Assembly (NCBI GenBank): GCA_018263655.1
Contig: JAANWY010000159.1
Coordinates: 1-20,147, forward strand
Direction: 5' to 3'
DNA from: Anaerolineales bacterium
Lineage (GTDB): Bacteria; Chloroflexota; Anaerolineae; Epilineales; JAANWY01
DNA length: 20,147 nt
Of the stretch, positions 1 to 7,654 are shown piece after piece. Position 1 is the stretch's first letter. The number at the start of each line of letters is the position of its first letter. The notes under the pieces are model-generated. The model was not told the DNA's origin, did no database searches, and saw only the letters and a program-made list of their open reading frames with translations. The translations under genes were made by a program, and so were the position numbers.

Positions 1-141
1 CTACTCAGGCTACTGCCCGGCTACCGCCCTCGCAGTTGAGAAATGCGGAAAAGATGGGGGTGTGTGGGGGCGGCCGCCCCCACACACCCCCATCTTTTCC
101 GGTCTACTTGTGTAGGCACGCAGTGCCTGAGTAGTCACCAG
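1..141. repeat. Palindromic repeat element with 54-bp perfect palindrome (left end outside window)
   Basis: The outer ends CTACTCAGGC (1-10) and GCCTGAGTAG (127-136) are inverted copies, and the right end continues as TCACC. Positions 47-100 form a perfect 54-bp palindrome with no spacer, centred on CGGCCG and made of GGAAAAGATG plus G-rich and GT-rich blocks. The same terminal motif recurs at 16571-16610, so this is a repeat family. It lies 65 bases beyond the end of the oxidase operon, so a hairpin here could also end that transcript, but there is no clean T-run after it. The element probably starts a few bases before the window. Confidence 0.75.
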
Positions 142-164
142 TTAAGATTTGCGACACAATGCAA

Positions 165-446
165 TCAGAGCAGGAAGTAGACGAGGACACCTCCCAACAG
201 GATTGGAAGAACGAAGACGGCGGTCAAGAGACGACTATCGAACTTCAGATGCATGAAGTAGAGTGCAACCAATGCGGCTTTCCCAGCCGCAAACGCCAAC
301 AACATCAGAATCAACAGCACCCGGGGCATGGGGATGTAGGTCATGCCCACTTCGATAGCAGTGAGCAGCGCCAAGGCGGCGAAAACGGCTACGTAGTTCG
401 GCGCCGCGTGTGAAACTTTGGCTTCAGATGAGTGGGTGGTTGCCAT
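165..446 (-). CDS. coxD: Cytochrome c oxidase subunit IV (COX4_pro-type)
   Basis: This 93-residue membrane protein is the small accessory subunit of a heme-copper oxidase and probably helps stabilise the complex in the cytoplasmic membrane. Three hydrophobic segments are visible, the middle one ending in the family motif K-A-A-L-V-A-L-Y-F-M-H-L-K. An open frame extends upstream to 545, but the ATG at 446 is preceded by GGAGGG with a 6-base spacer, and the sequence before it is not conserved-looking, so 446 is chosen. It is the last gene of the operon, 100 bases after the second coxC. Bacterial subunit IV proteins are usually about 90-110 residues, so length fits. Family assignment is confident; its exact subunit label varies between organisms. 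Confidence 0.85.
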   Translation of the reverse strand: MATTHSSEAKVSHAAPNYVAVFAALALLTAIEVGMTYIPMPRVLLILMLLAFAAGKAALVALYFMHLKFDSRLLTAVFVLPILLGGVLVYFLL

Positions 447-546
447 TGATGTCCCTCCAGAGCGATGCCCAGACATACGGGTTACCTCGTTCATATCGTG
501 GAGCGCGGACAGCGTCGCGCGCCGGCCGCAAAGCCAACAAGACATA

Positions 547-1119
547 TCAGATGAGATACACGACAGTGAAAATCACGATCCAAACCAGATCCACGAAGTG
601 CCAATACAGGCCAACAAGCTCGACAGCCAGGTGATTTGCCTGCGTAACGCCGCCGGCTATTGCCCGCACCAACAAGAAGAAAATCCAGATGATGCCGATC
701 AACACGTGGGTGCCGTGGAATCCGGTCAGCGTCATGAACGTGGCGCCGAACATGCCGCTAGCCGGCGTGATGCCCTCGTGCCACAGTTCGGTAAACTCGA
801 AGAACTGGCCCATCAGGAACAGCAGCCCGAAAAAGGCCGTTGCCATCAGGAAAACCTGCATTTTCCGGCGGTCACCTTTCCGAATGGAGTCGAGGGCCAG
901 CACCATCATGAGGCTGCTGGTGATCAGGACGAATGTCGTGAGCGTCGTCAGGGGCACGTCCAGCACCTCGTGGGCCGCCGGTCGGTTTGTGGCGTAGTGT
1001 TGGAGGTAGGCGCCGATCAGACTGCCGAAAAAGATCACCTCGGCTCCAATCAGCAGCCAGATGCCTAGCTTGCGTGGATCAATGCCAGTTGTTTCGTGTA
1101 TTTCCGTTTCTTGATTCAT
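547..1119 (-). CDS. coxC: Cytochrome c oxidase subunit III, second copy
   Basis: This 190-residue protein has five apparent membrane helices and the subunit III signatures: GAEVIFFGSLIGAYL near the N terminus, a G-F-H-G-T-H-V-L-I-G motif and a terminal YWHFVDLVWIVIFTVVYL. Subunit III supports proton uptake and stability of the catalytic core and has no redox centre. The ATG at 1119 is chosen over one at 1155 because the upstream extension is polar and untypical. It is a diverged paralogue of the gene at 1984-2574 in the same operon; having two subunit III genes is noteworthy. It is separated from the YtkA-like gene by the palindromic element at 1195-1338. The product may be the five-helix type that replaces or pairs with the other copy. 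Confidence 0.88.
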   Translation of the reverse strand: MNQETEIHETTGIDPRKLGIWLLIGAEVIFFGSLIGAYLQHYATNRPAAHEVLDVPLTTLTTFVLITSSLMMVLALDSIRKGDRRKMQVFLMATAFFGLLFLMGQFFEFTELWHEGITPASGMFGATFMTLTGFHGTHVLIGIIWIFFLLVRAIAGGVTQANHLAVELVGLYWHFVDLVWIVIFTVVYLI

Positions 1120-1194
1120 AGTCGTCGCCTGGTTTATTAGATGATGTCGCGTCACGAATTATTCCGTGTGGATTGCTGATTCCGAACTGCTCTC

Positions 1195-1338
1195 GTAAGC
1201 GTTCAGTTACCCCTGCGAAGGTTTGCCAATCGCATCCGGGTTGAAAGGCCCCTCGCCCGTTGAAATCAGCCTCTTGCCTGGGCGCTGCCACGGCTACTCC
1301 CAACCTTCGCAAGGGTCCCCACTACCTAGAACGGATAC
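1195..1338. mobile_element. MITE family B, copy 1 (degenerate)
   Basis: The ends GTAAGCGTTCAG and (inverted) GGATAC/TAGGTAGTGGGG match the two better copies at 11245-11377 and 18780-18912, as do the inner arms GCGAAGG / CCTTCGCAAGGGT and the core TTTGCCAATCGC. It is about 11 bp longer than the other copies and more diverged, so probably older. Possible flanking duplicates CTGCTCTC / CCGCTATC match at 6 of 8 positions. It lies inside the oxidase operon and supplies the last codons and stop of the YtkA-like gene. Confidence 0.8.
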
Positions 1339-1973
1339 CCGCTATCTCCTCCATCACCTGAACGCAGCCAGTAGACGATCAGCAGAACGCCGCCCAGTGG
1401 GATACTTATCAAGCCAAGGTACGTGACCAATCGAGCTGGGAAGTCGCGCTGCACGGTCACGTTGAACTCGACGGTCGCCGGCCCCTCCGGACCGTCGACG
1501 TTTACTGCGACGCGCTGTCGCCCGGGCGCCTCGAACGTGACCCAGGCACCGTATTGGCGCGGATCGGCGGCCTGCTCGTGCGTCGCCTGGCGGGTCAGCG
1601 CGGGACCTTCACCGTCCAGCGCGGTGACCTCCACCGTGACGCCGGCGTCCTTGACAACCAGTGCGTTGCTGCGTTTTTGAACGAGCACGCTGAAGTGGCC
1701 TTGTCCCACTTTCAGCGGAGTCGGGCTGGCTCCGACGGTCACTTCATACGGCCCGGCCGTCTCGCTCAGCATGACGCTGGTCGCCGGCCCCGGTGCAATC
1801 GTGACCAACGCGAACACCAGCGCAACGACGAACAAGATACGCCGCCGGCCTACAGAAAAGACCGTAGCAGCGACTTCAGTTGCTAGTTGTGTCGCTCGTA
1901 GTAACGGTGCGACTTCCTGAAGTCGCCTCAGTCGTTTGTGCGCCACATCGGGAACTGCTGAGTTCACTCTCAT
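1326..1973 (-). CDS. YtkA/FixH-like membrane-anchored protein of the oxidase operon
   Basis: The product (about 215 residues from the ATG at 1973) has an N-terminal hydrophobic helix after an Arg triplet (R-R-R-I-L-F-V-V-A-L), a roughly 110-residue extracytoplasmic beta-type domain starting P-Y-E-V-T-V-G-A-S-P, and a C-terminal helix (LGLISIPLGGVLLIVYWL). The P-x-x-L-x-V-G-x-x-x-x-S-V-L-V-Q pattern resembles YtkA-like/FixH domains, which are often found with copper or oxidase genes; a role in oxidase assembly is an inference. Both ends are altered by repeats: codons just after the start lie in the palindromic repeat 1861-1928, and the stop is inside the MITE at 1195-1338. The original start may have been a now-lost codon nearer the first helix. 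No convincing ribosome-binding site precedes 1973. Confidence 0.6.
   Translation of the reverse strand: MRVNSAVPDVAHKRLRRLQEVAPLLRATQLATEVAATVFSVGRRRILFVVALVFALVTIAPGPATSVMLSETAGPYEVTVGASPTPLKVGQGHFSVLVQKRSNALVVKDAGVTVEVTALDGEGPALTRQATHEQAADPRQYGAWVTFEAPGRQRVAVNVDGPEGPATVEFNVTVQRDFPARLVTYLGLISIPLGGVLLIVYWLRSGDGGDSGYPF
1861..1928. repeat. Palindromic repeat (GCGACTTCAG type) at the 5' end of the YtkA-like gene
   Basis: GCGACTTC-CT-GAAGTCGC at 1909-1926 is a perfect 8-bp hairpin, and GCGACTTCAG at 1870-1879 can pair alternatively with CTGAAGTCGC at 1917-1926. CCGTAGCAG and CGTAGTAACGG flank these arms in parallel. From memory, similar GTAGTAGCGACTTCAG repeats are frequent in Chloroflexota genomes. 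It is translated as part of the N terminus of the YtkA-like protein. Confidence 0.6.
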
Positions 1974-1983
1974 TCGGTTCACG

Positions 1984-2574
1984 CTAAAGCAAGTATAGAA
2001 AGACGAACAGCACGACCCAGACACCATCCAGGAAGTGCCAATACGCCGTTGCCACCGTCACCGCGAAGTGATTCGTTGGCGTGAGCTCTCCTCGAAGTGA
2101 GCGGGCAAACGCGTAGAGCATCAGACCGATGCCGATGACGATGCGCAGGGCGTGGAACCCGGTGAGTGCAAAGAACATCCCCCCGAAGGCGCGATCAAAG
2201 GGCGTGAAGCCGGCGTGCGCAAAAATGTAGCCCTGCAGGGCCAAGAAACCACCCCCCAGCAGCACGGCGACCGGCAGCCACGTTCGGAACTTGTCGCTAT
2301 CGCCGGCCTGGACCGCCGAGCTGGCCTGGTGGACGGCCAGACTGCTCACGAGGAGCACAAGTGTGTTCACGCCGGCCAGCAGCGGACTCAGGTTGATGTC
2401 GCCGGCCGGCAACCAGTTGACGCCCTCAAAGCGCAGGAAGAGGTAGGCGCTGATCAAGCTGCCGAAGAACATCGTCTCCACCAGGATGACCAGCACCAGC
2501 GCCCACCAGTTGTTTGAGCGGCCGGTGCTCATCTGTCGATTCTCTCGTTCACCAATTACGCTGATTGTATCCAT
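1984..2574 (-). CDS. coxC: Cytochrome c oxidase subunit III
   Basis: This subunit III protein (about 196 residues) shows the family marks: LVILVETMFFGSLISAYLFLR near the N terminus with the membrane glutamate, an A-L-T-G-F-H-A-L-R-I motif and a terminal YWHFLDGVWVVLFVFLYLL. It belongs to the integral membrane core of the terminal oxidase but binds no metal. ATG 2574 lies 17 bases after the stop of the preceding small gene; an internal ATG at 2532 (M-S-T-G-R-S-N-N-W-W) is an equally plausible start because conservation begins there, and neither has a strong ribosome-binding site. It is one of two subunit III genes in this operon and the closer one to ctaB. Confidence 0.88.
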   Translation of the reverse strand: MDTISVIGERENRQMSTGRSNNWWALVLVILVETMFFGSLISAYLFLRFEGVNWLPAGDINLSPLLAGVNTLVLLVSSLAVHQASSAVQAGDSDKFRTWLPVAVLLGGGFLALQGYIFAHAGFTPFDRAFGGMFFALTGFHALRIVIGIGLMLYAFARSLRGELTPTNHFAVTVATAYWHFLDGVWVVLFVFLYLL

Positions 2575-2590
2575 AGCCTGGTCCAGAATT

Positions 2591-2797
2591 CTAGTGGTGA
2601 TCCTCGAGCCCCGTGGGTTCACGCAACCAACCCACCAGCGCGATCAGAAAGACGATGAGGCCCAGTCCTGCCAAATAGAAGCTGAAGACAATCCCTAGCA
2701 CGAATAACGTGATACCAATCGTGAGCACCAAGGGCCACCAACTGGGGGATGGCAAGTGAATCTCAAGGCGATCGTTGTCGTTTTGCCGTTTTGCCAT
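2591..2797 (-). CDS. Small two-helix membrane protein, putative oxidase accessory subunit
   Basis: The 68-residue product has a short charged N terminus (M-A-K-R-Q-N-D-N-D-R), then P-S-P-S-W-W-P and two hydrophobic segments at about residues 20-38 and 40-58, ending in a polar tail. It lies between ctaB and coxC, 17 bases after ctaB, with a TGAGGA ribosome-binding site. Small proteins of this shape with an S-W-W-P motif ahead of the helices are found as accessory subunits (often called subunit IV) in oxidase operons of several phyla; that assignment is by position and shape only. No metal-binding motif is visible. Confidence 0.7.
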   Translation of the reverse strand: MAKRQNDNDRLEIHLPSPSWWPLVLTIGITLFVLGIVFSFYLAGLGLIVFLIALVGWLREPTGLEDHH

Positions 2798-2814
2798 GCG
2801 TCAAGGTCCTCAGT

Positions 2815-3750
2815 TTACTTCAAGGGTGGGATGATGCCGACCCGATCCAAAACCATCGCCAAGAAGATCAGTGCCAGATAAAGACTTGAGAATTTGTAGA
2901 GCCGGCGCGCCGAATGCTTCGTGGCATCTTGCAGCAACCGGACGGCGAGCACCAACAGCCAACCGCCCAACAACGCGGCCGACCCCAGGTACAGAAACCC
3001 TACGGTGCGGGTCACAAAGGGCAGCAGCGTGATGGGCACCAGTATCAGGGAGTACAACACAATCTGCCGGCGCGTCTCGGCGTCACCGCGCACCACAGGC
3101 AGCATCGGCACGTGGGCGCGTTCGTAGTCCTTGCGCACCAGCAGCGTGAGCGCCCAGGTGTGAGGCGGCGTCCAGTAGAAAATAATCGCGAACAGATAGA
3201 GCCCCAACAGATCGATGCGGTTAGTCACCGCCGCCCAGCCGATCAGCGGCGGCAGCGCGCCGGCCGCCCCCCCGATCACGATGTTGTGATGGTTGAGCCG
3301 CTTCAGCACGAGGGTGTAAATGCCGGCGTAGTAGACGATACCGATCAGTGTCAGCAGGGCGCTCAACGGGTTGACGAGCACGTAGAAGACCACAACCGAC
3401 AGCGTACTCAGCGTCAACCCGAAAATCAGTGCGCCACGCGGCGGGACCCGGTTTTCGGGCACGGGCCGGCGCGAGGTCCGGCTCATGACCTGATCGATGT
3501 CGCGGTCGGCGTAGGAGTTCAGCGCGCCGGAACCGCCGGCCGCCAACGCCCCCCCGACCAGCGTGTAGAACAGCAGATCGAGGGCCGGCACGCCGCGCTG
3601 CGCAATGAACATCGCACCGATCGTTGTCACCAGCAGCAGCACGATGATGAAGGGCTTGGTAAGCGCAACGTAGTTCGCGATGGACCTATGCCACGAACGC
3701 GTCGTAGTGTGTTCTTCAGACACGCCGAGCAGTTGCCGTGCAGTCGTCAT
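2815..3750 (-). CDS. ctaB: Heme O synthase (protoheme IX farnesyltransferase)
   Basis: CtaB attaches a farnesyl group to the vinyl side chain of protoheme, giving heme O, the first step to heme A. The 311-residue protein has the UbiA-type layout of eight to nine helices. The first prenyl-diphosphate site N-S-Y-A-D-R-D-I-D (N78, D82, D86) is followed by R-T-S-R-R-P-V-P, and the second conserved loop is visible as Y-E-R-A-H-V-P-M-L-P-V-V-R-G. The ATG directly follows the ctaA stop codon with no gap, so translation is probably coupled. Length and motifs are typical and nothing is missing. Confidence 0.96.
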   Translation of the reverse strand: MTTARQLLGVSEEHTTTRSWHRSIANYVALTKPFIIVLLLVTTIGAMFIAQRGVPALDLLFYTLVGGALAAGGSGALNSYADRDIDQVMSRTSRRPVPENRVPPRGALIFGLTLSTLSVVVFYVLVNPLSALLTLIGIVYYAGIYTLVLKRLNHHNIVIGGAAGALPPLIGWAAVTNRIDLLGLYLFAIIFYWTPPHTWALTLLVRKDYERAHVPMLPVVRGDAETRRQIVLYSLILVPITLLPFVTRTVGFLYLGSAALLGGWLLVLAVRLLQDATKHSARRLYKFSSLYLALIFLAMVLDRVGIIPPLK

Positions 3751-4725
3751 CTACGCTATTTCCTTCGTTCTGGGGTAGAACGTCAACGTTGCCAATGTCG
3801 CGAGACCGCCCCACAGGACCGTCGCCAAGGCCAGGTGCAGAGCGCGCAGCGCCGCCGACAACCCCATCGTCACCTGAGCGATGCCGACAGCGAATTGGGA
3901 CAAGAAGGCGCAGGCAGCCACGCCGGCCGCGACCTTCAGCGCGTCTGCCTGCGAGTACGTCCGCCAGGTTTGGGCGACGATGCCCATCACCAGCAGACCC
4001 ACGATGACGGCGGCCAACCGATGAATCATGTGCAATTGCCCGAGCCAGTTTCGCGGCAGCCACACGTCGCCGCAGGCCGGGAAGCCCAGGCACGCCGGCC
4101 CGGCGCCGCTCCCTCGAACCTCAGCGCCGATGACGATGAGCCCGAAGGTTGCGAGAGTCCCTAGCGCCACCAGGCCGCGGTAGCCGCTCTGATTCCGAAG
4201 CCGCGCGCCAACCTCAGCGGCGGCCTCAAAAGTCTGCGTGGCGATGTAGAGCACGACGCCCAACAGCAGAATGGCGTTGATCAAGTGGAGCGACACGATC
4301 GCTTGAGGGAGCTCCAACAACACTGTGATACCGCCCAGGACAATCTGGATGTCTAGCAGCACTACTGCGACCAGCGCCGGCACAAAAATCGACGGCACGC
4401 GGCGGTACCGACGCCAGGCCAACACCGCCGTCAGCAAGATCAGCGGCGTGACGCCCGTCGTGACCAGGCGATGAGCGTACTCGAGAAGCGTCGGCCCGTG
4501 CAGCGGTGGGATGAGCTGACCGTGGCACAACGGCCAGTCCGGACAGCCTAACCCCGATTCGGTCACGCGCACGATCCCGCCCAGAACGATCAGGGCGTAC
4601 GTGGCAATCACCGACGCAGCCGCAATCCAGCGGAAGCTTCGATCTTCACTCAATCTAACATCGGCGCGCGCCCGCTCTCGCTGGCCGACAAGTTGGGCGC
4701 CGACTCTCACGTTACTCTCAGCCAT
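3751..4725 (-). CDS. ctaA: Heme A synthase (COX15/CtaA family)
   Basis: CtaA oxidises the C8 methyl group of heme O to a formyl group, making heme A for the oxidase. The 324-residue protein has eight predicted helices in two similar halves. The expected heme-ligand histidines are present: E-Y-A-H-R (H85), S-L-H-L-I-N (H147), H-M-I-H-R (H232/H235) and A-L-H-L-A-L (H297). Both extracellular cysteine pairs typical of the Bacillus-like class are present: C61/C67 in G-C-P-D-W-P-L-C and C212/C218 in A-C-L-G-F-P-A-C. Its ATG overlaps the end of coxA by 8 bases (ATGGCTGA), and it abuts ctaB, so the three genes are tightly coupled. Confidence 0.96.
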   Translation of the reverse strand: MAESNVRVGAQLVGQRERARADVRLSEDRSFRWIAAASVIATYALIVLGGIVRVTESGLGCPDWPLCHGQLIPPLHGPTLLEYAHRLVTTGVTPLILLTAVLAWRRYRRVPSIFVPALVAVVLLDIQIVLGGITVLLELPQAIVSLHLINAILLLGVVLYIATQTFEAAAEVGARLRNQSGYRGLVALGTLATFGLIVIGAEVRGSGAGPACLGFPACGDVWLPRNWLGQLHMIHRLAAVIVGLLVMGIVAQTWRTYSQADALKVAAGVAACAFLSQFAVGIAQVTMGLSAALRALHLALATVLWGGLATLATLTFYPRTKEIA

Positions 4726-6364
4726 CTTGTGCTTGCTCCTTTACGCGGTATCGCTCATCCCACAGCGGTCGCCGGCTGTGCACCTCGGGTATCTGTGCAA
4801 AGTTGTAGGCCGGCGGCGGCGACGACGTGGCCCATTCCAGCGTGTTGCCTTCCCATGGATCGTCGCCGGCTTCCTCGCCTTCGCGGAACGTCTTGTAGGC
4901 ATTCCACACGAATACCAGGGTGCCGGCGGCGATGATGAACGACCCAACCGTCGCCAATATGTTCCAAATCTCCCAATCCTGGCCTGGAGCGTAGGTGTAG
5001 ACACGGCGCGGCATCCCTAACAAACCCAGGATGTGCATCGGGAAGAAGGTCAGGTTGAAGCCGATGAAGAAAAGCCAGAAGTGGAGCTTCCCCAACCCTT
5101 CGTCCAGCAGACGCCCGGTCAACTTCGGCCACCAGTAGTAGATGCCGGCAAACAGCGCGAACGCGCCCCCGCCGAAAAGCACGTAGTGGAAGTGTCCGAC
5201 AATGTAATACGTATCATGAACCTGCCAGTCCACCGGCACCGCGGCCAGCACGACGCCGGTGATGCCACCGATAACGAACTGGCCGAGGAAGCCCAGCGCG
5301 AAGTATAGGGGGGTCTTGAAATCCAGCGAACCACCCCACAGCGTGGCCAGCCAGTTGAAGATTTTCACACCCGTCGGCACGGCGATGATCATACTCATCA
5401 CCATGAAGAAGGTATTGGTCGCCAGGGTGCTGCCTACAGCGAACATGTGGTGGGCCCACACGAGGAACCCGATGGCGCCGATGGCCAAGCTAGAGTAGGC
5501 GATGAACTCATAGCCGAAGATGGGCTTCCGCGAAAAGACCGGCAGAATCTCCGAGATGGCCCCAAAGAACGGGAGAATCATGATGTAGACCTCAGGATGT
5601 CCGAAGAACCAGAATAAGTGCTGCCACAGCAACGCACTGCCGCCGGCTGCGGGATCGAAGAAATGGGTTCCAAACTGACGGTCAAACAGCAGCAAGATCA
5701 CGGCCACGCTCAACGCGGTCAGCGCGAACACGATCATGAATGCCATCACTAAGATAGACCAAGTGAACAACGGAATCCGGCTCAGGGTCATACCCGGCGC
5801 CCGCATGTTGAAAATGGTGACGATGAAATTGATCGACGCGGCTGTGGATGAGACACCGAGGATGAGAATGCCCAGAATCCACAGGTCCACGCCGTAGCCG
5901 GGCGAATAGTTGACCGTTGTGAGCGGCGTGTAGCCCGTCCAGCCGCCGCTGAAGAGCCCGCCTGCAAAGAACCCGCCGTACATCACCAGTCCGCCGGCGA
6001 GGAGGGTCCACAGGCTCAGTGCGTTCAAGCGCGGGAAGGCCATGTCGCGCGCACCGATCATCAACGGTACCAAGTAGTTGCCCAAGCCGGCTCCGAACGG
6101 CATCACGACCATAAAAATCATGGTGGTGCCGTGCATCGTGAAGAGCTGGTTGTATGCGTCCGGCCCGAGTAAGCTCGCACGAGCCGTGCTGAGCTGCAGC
6201 CGCATGACCAACGCAAACACCCCGCCGACCAGCAAGTACACGAACGCCGACGCGATGTACAGCGTGCCGATCTTTTTGTGATCGACGGTCGTCAGCCATT
6301 CCTGGAGGACGGCGAGGAACGCGTCCCGCCGCCCCAATGGCAGAGCATCTACCTTCGTGTCCAC
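4718..6364 (-). CDS. coxA: Cytochrome c oxidase subunit I
   Basis: This is the catalytic heme-copper subunit, which reduces O2 to water and pumps protons. The 548-residue protein has about 12 helices. Heme a ligand H78 (T-M-H-G-T-T), CuB ligands H256 and H305/H306 (W-A-H-H-M-F), the cross-linked Y260 in G-H-P-E-V-Y, E258 of the D-channel exit, K334 of the K-channel (P-T-G-V-K-I-F-N-W) and heme ligands H391/H393 (V-G-H-F-H-Y-V) are all visible. Together they place it in the A family of heme-copper oxidases. The start is GTG at 6364, preceded by AAGGAGG with a 4-base spacer. It follows coxB after 24 bases. Confidence 0.97.
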   Translation of the reverse strand: MDTKVDALPLGRRDAFLAVLQEWLTTVDHKKIGTLYIASAFVYLLVGGVFALVMRLQLSTARASLLGPDAYNQLFTMHGTTMIFMVVMPFGAGLGNYLVPLMIGARDMAFPRLNALSLWTLLAGGLVMYGGFFAGGLFSGGWTGYTPLTTVNYSPGYGVDLWILGILILGVSSTAASINFIVTIFNMRAPGMTLSRIPLFTWSILVMAFMIVFALTALSVAVILLLFDRQFGTHFFDPAAGGSALLWQHLFWFFGHPEVYIMILPFFGAISEILPVFSRKPIFGYEFIAYSSLAIGAIGFLVWAHHMFAVGSTLATNTFFMVMSMIIAVPTGVKIFNWLATLWGGSLDFKTPLYFALGFLGQFVIGGITGVVLAAVPVDWQVHDTYYIVGHFHYVLFGGGAFALFAGIYYWWPKLTGRLLDEGLGKLHFWLFFIGFNLTFFPMHILGLLGMPRRVYTYAPGQDWEIWNILATVGSFIIAAGTLVFVWNAYKTFREGEEAGDDPWEGNTLEWATSSPPPAYNFAQIPEVHSRRPLWDERYRVKEQAQDG

Positions 6365-6388
6365 GGTTCCTCCTTCTTGCGAAACACT

Positions 6389-7411
6389 CTATTTCAGACT
6401 TTGGAGATAAGCCACCAACGCATCGATTTGCGCTTGAGACAAATCTAGGTTAGGCATCTGGTTGCCGGGTTTGATCTCTTGCGGATTCTCAATCCAGCGT
6501 GCCATATTCTCCGGCGTGTTCTCCAGCAAGCCGGCGGCAATCGTCCTGCGGCTGCCAACGTGAGTGAGATCAGGGCCGGTCTTGCCCTGGGCGTTGGTGC
6601 CCTGAATAGCGTGGCACCCCACACAGGCGCTCTGGAAGAAGGCCTCCCGGCCGCGCTGGGCTAGATCACCGGTCACTTCGACCGGGCCGGCAGTCTGCTG
6701 CTCAGCCCAGACCTGGAACGCCGATTCGGGCTGAGCGATCACCAGAAACCGCATGTTGGCGTGTTGGGCGCCGCAGAATTCGGCACACTGGCCCTGGTAA
6801 GTGCCAGGCTCATCCACCGTAAACGAAATCCACGTTCTGCGCCCCGGCATCGCATCCACCTTGCCGGCCAGCTGTGGTACCCAGAAGCTGTGGACCACAT
6901 CCGCCGACTCGATTTGAAAGCTGGTTGGGCGACCCACCGGCACGTGAAGTTCGTTGGCTGTCACAATCCCCTGGTCCGGATAGCGGAATTCCCACCACCA
7001 CTGATGCCCGACGACCTGCACGTTGAGTGGATTTTGGGCCGCGCTTGGGGGCTGAGCTGCAGTGCGCATGGTCCTGAAGGTGAGAATCATGAGGATCACG
7101 ACAACGATAGCGGGCGCCACGGTCCACGCGATCTCTACCGGGACACTGCCATAAATCTGACGCGGCACTTCAGCCTCATCCCTGCGCCGAAACCGAATGA
7201 TAGAATAGATGAGCAGCCCCTCGACAATCACGAAGATCACGACGGCGATCCCCATGATGATATTATGCAACTGGAGAATGTCCCTGGCGCTGGACGTTGC
7301 TGGGGACAGGGGTGACGGCGGTTGCGCGAAGACAGCCGCTGGGAACATAAGGGCCAAGAACACGGCGGCGATTGCCACGATCACCCACCAGCGTGAAGCA
7401 AAGGATCTCAC
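6389..7411 (-). CDS. coxB: Cytochrome c oxidase subunit II with fused cytochrome c domain (caa3 type)
   Basis: Subunit II accepts electrons through CuA and passes them to subunit I. The 340-residue product starts with a signal-like helix, then two membrane helices, then the CuA domain: H174 in V-V-H-S-F-W-V-P and the cluster C209-A-E-F-C213-G-A-Q-H217 with M220. A C-terminal cytochrome c domain carries C-V-G-C-H (263-267) and a likely axial methionine in N-Q-M-P-N (M319). This fusion defines a caa3-type oxidase. The GTG at 7411 is chosen because AAGGAGGT lies just before it; an upstream ATG at 7492 would add 27 residues that look untranslated. It is the first gene of the operon. I found no strong minus-strand promoter upstream. 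Confidence 0.96.
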   Translation of the reverse strand: MRSFASRWWVIVAIAAVFLALMFPAAVFAQPPSPLSPATSSARDILQLHNIIMGIAVVIFVIVEGLLIYSIIRFRRRDEAEVPRQIYGSVPVEIAWTVAPAIVVVILMILTFRTMRTAAQPPSAAQNPLNVQVVGHQWWWEFRYPDQGIVTANELHVPVGRPTSFQIESADVVHSFWVPQLAGKVDAMPGRRTWISFTVDEPGTYQGQCAEFCGAQHANMRFLVIAQPESAFQVWAEQQTAGPVEVTGDLAQRGREAFFQSACVGCHAIQGTNAQGKTGPDLTHVGSRRTIAAGLLENTPENMARWIENPQEIKPGNQMPNLDLSQAQIDALVAYLQSLK

Positions 7412-7469
7412 GATACCTCCTTGCTGCAAGTCACCGGTTACGTCACAGTGAACCAACAAAAAACTGGTG

Positions 7470-7645
7470 TTTACCCATAACTTGGATGTCAAGTTGTTTC
7501 ACGTGTGATCTGCACGCACCTCGAACCCTTCGACGGGCTCAGGACGTCGCAAGTTCGAGCGTCCAGGAGGCTGAAACTTGTTTCAGGTCTTAGGGGTTCG
7601 GCTTTGCCTCTACTTGACAGGTGACTTATAGGTAAACACCAGAAC
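7470..7645. repeat. Inverted repeat CTGGTGTTTACC...GGTAAACACCAG upstream of coxB
   Basis: CTGGTGTTTACC (starting near 7475) and GGTAAACACCAG (about 7631-7642) are exact inverted copies, each with TTGACA/TGTCAA and a TTAT-like block on its inner side. AACTTG-GATGT-CAAGTT near 7482-7498 is a further palindrome. The interior contains a copy of the D repeat and a CTTCGAC-type repeat. This could be an inserted element or a pair of regulator sites between the oxidase operon and the promoter at 7655. Confidence 0.5.
7521..7587 (+). repeat. CCCTTCGAC-type repeat plus D repeat, copy 1
   Basis: Positions 7527-7542 carry CCCTTCGACGGGCTCAG, a form of a short repeat that also occurs at 11024-11117, 16682-16702 and 19226-19272. 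Positions 7543-7587 carry the 45-bp D repeat: GACGTCGCAAGTTCGAGCG, then TCCAGGA, then a near-palindrome around AACTTGTTT. The other D copies are at 8522-8565 (plus) and 10981-11025 (inverted). Chance reading frames across the D repeat give the recurring peptide L-D-A-R-T-C-D-V, which should not be mistaken for protein. Confidence 0.7.
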
Positions 7646-7654
7646 AAAAAAGGG

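Noticed and set aside
2914..4164. Long plus-strand open frame opposite ctaA and ctaB
   Set aside because: It is rich in Gln, Arg and His as expected from the complement of hydrophobic membrane-protein codons, and the minus-strand genes have all catalytic motifs.
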